A DNA stretch of 64,000 nt from Pogona vitticeps (taxonomy: Eukaryota > Chordata > Lepidosauria > Squamata > Agamidae): contig NC_135794.1 in NCBI RefSeq assembly GCF_051106095.1, positions 26,166,747-26,230,746 of the forward strand, read 5' to 3'. Under the pieces are notes generated by a model. That model was not told the origin of the DNA and searched no databases. It worked only from the letters and a program-made list of their open reading frames with translations. Shown piece after piece: positions 58,035-64,000 of this stretch. Position 1 is the stretch's first letter, and each line of letters begins with the position of its first letter. The position numbers and the translations under genes were made by a program.

Positions 58035-59581
58035 CCCAATGGTAGGATGTCGGTTGTTAGCAACCAACATTCTCTCATTAACTCACACATTCAATTTTGG
58101 TTTGTTAATTATAATGGATACAAATGAGCAAAAAATGAGCACTGGAGGATGGAATGTGCTGGGGTTGCAAATGATGCCGAGTGACGGCCGTTATGGGAGA
58201 GGATGCTGGACCTGACATGGGGGTGGGTGGGGGGGTGTTCAGTGGAGACACCTCCACCATCCCCAATCCAGGACTGGGGGAGAGAACAGAAGCAAGGTGG
58301 GGGTGGGAGGGAGGCCAGAAGCCCCAGTAGCAGCCCCTTTTGGAAATCCTGCCGATACTTGGGTCCCATCCTGAAGACACCTGTGCATCGGGAACAGGGG
58401 CCTCTGAAGGGCAACAAGTTCTTTAGGGAGTTTCCCCACCTATGCCAGACCTGCCAGCAATGTTTAGGCCCCAGTAGAGAGCTTGCCGGAAAGGTTTTTC
58501 TCACCATTTTGGAGCCGTGATGATGAGCAGTAGCGTGGCAGCCACACTTGTCCTCCCAAAACATTTTCAGTCCTCAAAGAAAACCTCTCTCTCTCTCTCT
58601 CCCGCCCGCTGTCTGGTCCTCCTCCCTGGTTCATCCTTTGCTGACCTTCTTCTGTCGAGAGCTGTGGTGCACGGACTGATCCTGCTGCATCCCAGCTCTG
58701 CCTTTCTCACTACTGGCTTCAAACTCTGGAGCCTAAGGTGTGGCAAAAAACACAGAGGGCTAAAGGGAGGGGAAAGCCTCTGTGGGGGTGTCGGCAGCAA
58801 GCCCGTGGGGGCGGTGGAAGGAGTGGCCTTTCCAGGGCTACTCCGTGTTCCCACCCCCACCCCACCTGGCGTGCTTTGCAAGCCCTCTCGCCAACTCCAA
58901 TCGCAACACACAAAATGCGGCAGCCTTCAATGGGCAGCAGACAGCACCGTCTCCCCTGTCGTCGCCCCGCAGTGCTAAACGCAAAGGCCTCCCGAGTTCT
59001 TCCACTGGGCTTCAAGAAATGTGAGAGGTTCCAAGGAGTGCCTTTCAATGTGTTTTCGCAGCCGAGCAAGAATTTGCTGTGGTGGGATGGGTCGTTACCC
59101 CTCACTGGCTGTCTTTATGTAGTCAAGTACTGTAACTTCCTCTGGTCTGCGCCTTTTGGTCAAGGAACTCTTCACTGTCCTGAAGGGGTCAGGAGAAAGG
59201 GGGACCCTCCTTTTTCCCCCTGGAGGCAGAAGTGGTTGCTTAGAGAAGCCAGGCAGTTCTTTATTTCCTTCTGCCTTGGGCAGAGTTGCTGCACCAAATC
59301 TATTCCCCTCCTAGAAAAAGCAGCAGAGCAGAAGATCAAGGCAGAGCAGCCTCTGCTCCCCCATCAAGGCAACAACGGCTGGGGCAGGAGGGGGCAACAG
59401 CCCCATTCCAGTCTGGCCACCTGAATGCGTACTTCTTCCTATAGTGCAGCTTCAAGAGAAATGCCTTTCTGGTGAGCGGCCAAGCCAGGCCTGCCTTTTC
59501 TGTTACTCCTGATCTGGCCTGAATTTTTTCACCAGGCTACCCAAGGTGGAAATACTGAGGGCAAGACTCTGGCCACAGCTG
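58035..59581. other. Intergenic stretch between TP53BP1 and TUBGCP4 3' ends
   Basis: No conserved frame recognised. A - strand AATAAA at 59265-59260 could be a distal TUBGCP4 poly(A) signal. A short TC array lies at 58586-58602. Confidence 0.6.
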
Positions 59582-59698
59582 AAAGAGCTAGAATTGCTGC
59601 CAAAGAGTGGCCTGTGTCACACCAGGCCAAAAGCAAGCTACGTTTCCGCTTCCCTTCTTGGTGGTGAAGCATACACAAGAAAAGCAGCACTAGAGACA

Positions 59699-59704
59699 TT
59701 TAAT
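59699..59704 (-). terminator. TUBGCP4: TUBGCP4 poly(A) signal ATTAAA, distal copy
   Basis: The same hexamer in the other duplicate, 210 bases below the distal terminal exon. Confidence 0.5.
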
Positions 59705-62700
59705 GACGCTCACAGAACCCGAAGGGAGCAGGGAGGGCCATTGCCCTCTGTCACGTGACGGGCAGGACAGGCCAGCCTTTCGTGCGTCGATAGGAGAAGC
59801 GCCGTGGTCAGTGCAGGCCTCTGTTGAGAGGGCAGCCCTCTCTCTCCAGAGTGGTCAGGACGGGGCAGCCGGGGCCACGGTCTGGGAAGGGTCAGCATTG
59901 CCGTGGGCTTGTTCTACTCTAATCCCACACTGCACAGAAAAAGGGGCCGGTTAGATGGAAGGAAGGGTTGCATGCAGAAGAGTCGGCAAAATGAGAAAAC
60001 CAGGTATCGCAACAAGAACGTCATAATCCTGTTCAGCCTGAGAAATTATGCATACCTCCTAATATATCAATGCCATTAGGGACCGTAAGGTGCAAAATTC
60101 CACCAGGTACATCCAGGCCTGGCTGCGCCTCCCTGAGACACACCTGCTGCTGTAACCCAGCTCTTGGGCGTGGAGAAATGGGCACAACAGCATCTGAGGC
60201 CCAGGATCGAGTCGTAACTCAAAGGAAAGAAGCCTCTTGCCCCTTTCACGGCTACCGGAGTAAAAACCTGGATGACGACTCCCCTTCGGGCTAGCCGCCG
60301 TGGCAGCAGTCGGTGGCAGCAGCCCACGGGGGCCGTACTTTCCCCACTCATCTCCTAGCAGCCTCAAACAAAAGAGCTAGAATTGCTGCCAAAGAGTGGC
60401 CTGTGTCACACCAGGCCAAAAGCAAGCTACGTTTCCACTTCCCTTCTTGGTGGTGAAGCATACACAAGAAAAGCAGCACTAGAGACATTTAATGACGCTC
60501 ACAGAACCCGAAGGGAGCAGGGAGGGCCATTGCCCTCTGTCACGTGACGGGCAGGACAGGCCAGCCTTTCGTGCGTCGATAGGAGAAGCGCCGTGGTCAG
60601 TGCAGGCCTCTGTTGAGAGGGCAGCCCTCTCTCTCCAGAGTGGTCAGGACGGGGCAGCCGGGGCCACGGTCTGGGAAGGGTCAGCATTGCCGTGGGCTTG
60701 TTCTACTCTAATCCCACACTGCACAGAAAAAGGGGCCGGTTAGATGGAAGGAAGGGTTGCATGCAGAAGAGTCGGCAAAATGAGAAAACCAGGTATCGCA
60801 ACAAGAACGTCATAATCCTGTTCAGCCTGAGAAATTATGCATACCTCCTAATATATCAATGCCATTAGGGACCGTAAGGTGCAAAATTCCACCAGGTACA
60901 TCCAGGCCTGGCTGCGCCTCCCTGAGACACACCTGCTGCTGTAACCCAGCTCTTGGGCGTGGAGAAATGGGCACAACAGCATCTGAGGCCCAGGATCGAG
61001 TCGTAACTCAAAGGAAAGAAGCCTCTTGCCCCTTTCACGGCTACCGGAGTAAAAACCTGGATGACGACTCCCCTTCGGGCTAGCCGCCGTGGCAGCAGTC
61101 GGTGGCAGCAGCCCACGGGGGCCGTACTTTCCCCACTCATCTCCTAGCAGCCTCAAACAGACCCTTGACCCATTTTAACCAGGGCAGCCAATGCCTCCCG
61201 TGAGGAGGTGGCGGCCACTTCACAGGTGCCAGAGACCTTTGGGGCGGAGGGAGCCGTGGCCGCATCCTGCATCTCCCGTGGCCCAGGCCCTGCACCTTGG
61301 CCTCAGACAGGTCCCTCACCCCCACCCCACCCCCAGGCCCCTTGGGCTGCAGTGCCCCTCCTCTCCCCTCCCCACCCCCAGGGCAGACACCTCAGCGCAA
61401 CAACCACCCTCGCTCGCCCCCCCCCGGAGCTCCGTGTCCTACCTGCCCAAGGTGCCCCCCGCCTGCGTGTAGTACTTGTTGTAGTCCAGGCGCAAAAGCA
61501 ACTGCGCCAAGTCCGAGTTGATCTGATGGTTATGAACGCTGGAGAGGATCTTGAACAGGAGGGACGACTGGCAGCTGAAGCCCTGCAAGGGAAACGTCCC
61601 CGAGTTGCCACAAACACACACCTCCCAGCCACCCACCCCCGTGGAGAGTGGGCCCCTGCGTGAGAGAAACCCACTGCCGCCCTCCCCCTCCAACCTTTAG
61701 CAGACGGGGAGACAGGCGACAAGAGGGAGTCCCCGAGACACCACCGCTCATGAGGGCTTCAACCAAAGGGCCCCGGGGGGCTACATCTGACCAGCCTTCC
61801 TCAGCAGCTGCTCTGCTGCAAGAAGGAAGCGCCCCCCCCCCCCCGGTCGGTCTGCAAGTGCCGCTCATTGGCTCACTGCCCTCTAGAGACCCTCTCCCAG
61901 GGCCTCCTGGCCCCACTTCAGCCCCGTGGAGAAAAGGCCCCAGGAAAGCTCTCTCAGGGTGCCATGCGAGCAGGGAGCCCCACCTTGGCCAAAATGCTCA
62001 GCTGGGCAGTCCCTCGCTCATCCAGGGGCCCTCGATTCTGGCTGACCAGCGAGCAGAAGCTGTGGCAAAGGTCCAAGATTTCGTTCAGGCAGTGGAAAGC
62101 CTGCACAGGAAACAGACAAGCAAAGCCAGGTGAAGGGCATGACAGCCCAGGCTTTCTCCTCCTGGCGCCTCCCTCTTCTGACCCGCTTACTCAGCCTTGT
62201 GTGGGCGTTCCCATCAAGCACCAAAGCCTGAAGGAGAAGGGAGCAAACATTCTGCTTTGTTCAGACACACCCCAAGAGCCCTCCACACAGGGACCTCTGG
62301 GTCAAGGATCTACATGACTCGGTCAGCAAGGCCAAGGGGGAAGTGGGTCTCTTGGGCCAAGACTCTGGAACGCGCCCCGGCCTCTCTCCGTGCCTTTCGC
62401 TCGCCACCCAGTTTGGCTTAGCACAGAAGAGGGTGGCCAAACCACAAATCCAGTCCCACCTGGGAGGGGGGTGTCGGGTTTTGGGCTGAGTGTCCCCTTC
62501 ATAGCCTGCTAGGGCTGAGGTTGGCCACGCAGTATGAAGCAGAGGTATTTGCTTGGCCTAGGATGCTTGTTTAGCTTTAGGCAGAGGCCCGGGCGGATGG
62601 ATGCCTGAAGATGGGGGTGGGGGTGGGGGTAGAGGCTGGGGCACTCACCGGTTTCAGCAGAATGAAGGACTGGGCCAGGAGGTTGCTCAGAAAATGATCG

Positions 62701-64000
62701 TGGGCCAGTCGGATGCTCTCAAAGTCGCGGGTGGAGTTGATCTGCTGTAGGAGCTGCGAGAACTGAGACTCCAGGACATCCACCTGAGGGGACAAGACGA
62801 CCCGGAGCTGCCTTTCGCCCCCCAACCCCCAGCAAAGGCTCAGCAGGAAGCAAGACGACCCTGGAGAAGGAACCGCTCTGGGTCTACCGCCAGGCCCGGG
62901 AAAGACTCCGCCGTGCCCTCCCTGAGCAATGTCGGCAGCGGAGTCCGCTGGGTGGGTCTCCAACCCTCCTGGCCTGCCCAGAGGAGGAGGAGAGAAGCTG
63001 CTGCTGCCGCCACCGCCGCGCGCCCTCCCTCACCTGCAGGTAGTACTGGAGGTTGTCCACCAGGAAAGTCATGTGATGGCGCAGCCGCCACTTGATGGCG
63101 TCCGTCCGGTTGGACTTCAGCCTCTTGCACTGCATCTGCAGCGCCCAGCAATGCTGCAGCTCGGCCTGCACGCGCCGCACACTCAGGAGGTACTTGAAGA
63201 CCACATTGTACCTGGAGCCAGACACGGGAACGGAAGGCGAAAGGGAGGCGGGTGCCCGACCAAGGACAGGAAGGGGGGGGGAGCCTCTTTCTGCCACCAC
63301 TGGGAAAACGTGCCTCGCTCCGCCCAGCCACGGCTATGGCCCCAGAGCCCCGGGGACCGTGGGGGAGGCCACCCTTACTTTTCTAGGACAGCTGGAGTAA
63401 AGAGGATGTGCAGAGGCCACTGGACTTTGTAGCTGAGCCCCAGAGCAGCCCAGCCAGAGGTCGGGGACTCGTGGGGTGAGAGTTCACGCAAAGGGGCTTC
63501 ACGAGCCTGAGAACCATCTGAAAGGGAAGCACAAGGATGTTTCTGAATGGCTGCCAGGAGGGTGGAGGCCACAGAGAACCGTGCTGGGGGATATGGGAGA
63601 AGGCCCAGGATCCCATAGTCCCTCTCGTCTCCCCCTCACCCCCACCCCACAGGTCTCCCTTCGGCCATCTTCCCCTGAGAAAGAGGGCAGAGTGTAGCCG
63701 GGAGAATGGAACGGCCCTCTTCAGAGCTCAAGAGATGCAGATCTGTCTCAACAGGAAAAATTAAAATAAAAGCTGCTCTACGTGCCTGGTCATCACCATG
63801 ACCCCCTTGGGCGACTCATGCTGGCAAAGGGCAGGGGAGACGAACCCTCAGGTGGCCAAGGCAGCTGCGCCCCTGGCACACACCCCCAACCACCCACCTC
63901 GATGCTCCTTTCCGTGGTAGTGGATGGTGAGATGAAGGAGAGGAAGCAGGGTGTCATCGTCCAGCAACACTTTGTGGGCTGACTGCTGGAACGCCACGTT
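59699..64000 (-). CDS. TUBGCP4: TUBGCP4 (gamma-tubulin complex component 4), C-terminal part
   Basis: Coding exons on the - strand: 64000-63898 (runs off the window), 63517-63379, 63211-63034, 62783-62649, 62100-61984, 61582-61443, and a 16-base terminal exon 60718-60703 (or its duplicate 59929-59914). The sum is 828 bases, about 275 residues, with consistent phases. GCP4 is a centrosomal subunit of the gamma-tubulin ring complex; this is its GRIP2 half, which contacts gamma-tubulin. Strings: DDDTLLPLLHLTIHYHGKEH, PTSGWAALGLSYKVQWPLHI, YNVVFKYLLSVRRVQAELQH, FESIRLAHDHFLSNLLAQSF, FHCLNEILDLCHSFCSLVSQ, GFSCQSSLLFKILSSVHNHQ, LDYNKYYTQAGGTLG. GCP2, 3, 5 and 6 lack this exact tail. The gene converges on TP53BP1, as in human. 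Confidence 0.97.
59914..59929 (-). CDS. TUBGCP4: TUBGCP4 terminal coding exon, distal duplicate
   Basis: An identical copy of the 60703-60718 exon, 789 bases further downstream, with the same acceptor and stop. If both copies are real, splicing to either gives the same protein but different 3' UTR lengths. Confidence 0.6.
60488..60493 (-). terminator. TUBGCP4: TUBGCP4 poly(A) signal ATTAAA, proximal copy
   Basis: TTTAAT on the + strand, about 210 bases downstream of the proximal terminal exon. Duplicated at 59699-59704. Confidence 0.5.
60703..60718 (-). CDS. TUBGCP4: TUBGCP4 terminal coding exon, proximal duplicate (S)VGLE-stop
   Basis: The acceptor is cccctttttctgtgcag, then T GTG GGA TTA GAG TAG. 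Joined to the AG left by the previous exon it gives S-V-G-L-E-stop, parallel to human S-F-G-M-stop. No better acceptor plus short frame was found between here and 61443. Because it is so short, the call rests on the splice site, phase and final residues. Confidence 0.72.
61160..61442 (-). other. TUBGCP4: TUBGCP4 last intron, unduplicated part
   Basis: Continues into the tandem duplication. C-rich with CACCCC arrays. No other feature seen. Confidence 0.6.

Larger units (their letters stand above)
59582..61159. repeat. 789-bp tandem direct duplication
   Basis: Copy 1 is 59582-60370 and copy 2 is 60371-61159, head to tail with no spacer. Reading both through, I see one mismatch (G at 59648, A at 60437). 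Each copy holds a candidate TUBGCP4 terminal exon and an ATTAAA poly(A) signal on the - strand. Confidence 0.98.

Noticed and set aside
59260-59265. AATAAA on the - strand as the main TUBGCP4 poly(A) signal
   Set aside because: It lies beyond both duplicated terminal exons, each with its own ATTAAA about 210 bases away. Kept only as a possible distal signal.
59582-61159. The tandem repeat as a CRISPR array or satellite
   Set aside because: Only two units of 789 bases with no spacers; it is a segmental duplication in a vertebrate gene.
1-64000. Endogenous retrovirus, Polinton, tRNA, rRNA or snoRNA genes
   Set aside because: No long terminal repeats, capsid or polymerase motifs, or RNA-gene signatures were recognised by eye. 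A covariance-model and repeat-library search would be decisive.

Overview
The window is vertebrate nuclear DNA. Four multi-exon protein genes can be read by splicing conserved exons together, and their order and orientation match the human 15q15.3 block (PPIP5K1, MAP1A, TP53BP1, TUBGCP4). The interspersed repeats suggest a reptile, probably a squamate: several LINE tails end in an AAAT run behind a 'taagccgcctagagtggtct' type motif, there is a 5'-truncated L1, and there is a mixed GATA/GACA microsatellite. That host assignment is an inference from repeat style, not a proof.

Layout: (1) 34-6132, + strand, the last four exons of PPIP5K1 (inositol-pyrophosphate kinase). (2) 9285-36555, - strand, all of MAP1A: seven coding exons, 3097 residues, with an 8.4-kb giant exon at 13319-21713. 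PPIP5K1 and MAP1A converge. (3) 39210-57953, + strand, all of TP53BP1 (53BP1): 25 coding exons, about 1823 residues, divergent from MAP1A with start codons 2.65 kb apart inside two CpG-rich promoter blocks. (4) 59699-64000, - strand, the 3' half of TUBGCP4 (gamma-tubulin complex protein 4), convergent with TP53BP1 and running off the window at 64000. For each gene the exon lengths and splice phases sum to an intact frame. The one exception is the start of TP53BP1, where the only good ATG is one base out of frame with the conserved N-terminus.

The least ordinary features are: an exact tandem 789-bp duplication (59582-60370 and 60371-61159, one mismatch seen) that carries the short terminal exon and poly(A) signal of TUBGCP4; a strong CpG island in MAP1A intron 2 that looks like an alternative promoter for a form starting at an internal Met; a GC-AG intron and two NAGNAG acceptors in TP53BP1; apparent erosion of one dynein-light-chain motif and of the GAR motif in 53BP1; a foldback element at 1789-1973; and repeated, strand-matched expansion of GAG codons in three neighbouring genes. 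I found no RNA gene, CRISPR array, retrovirus-like element or unknown multi-gene system. Outside the four genes the DNA is introns, UTRs, CpG islands, microsatellites and old LINE pieces.
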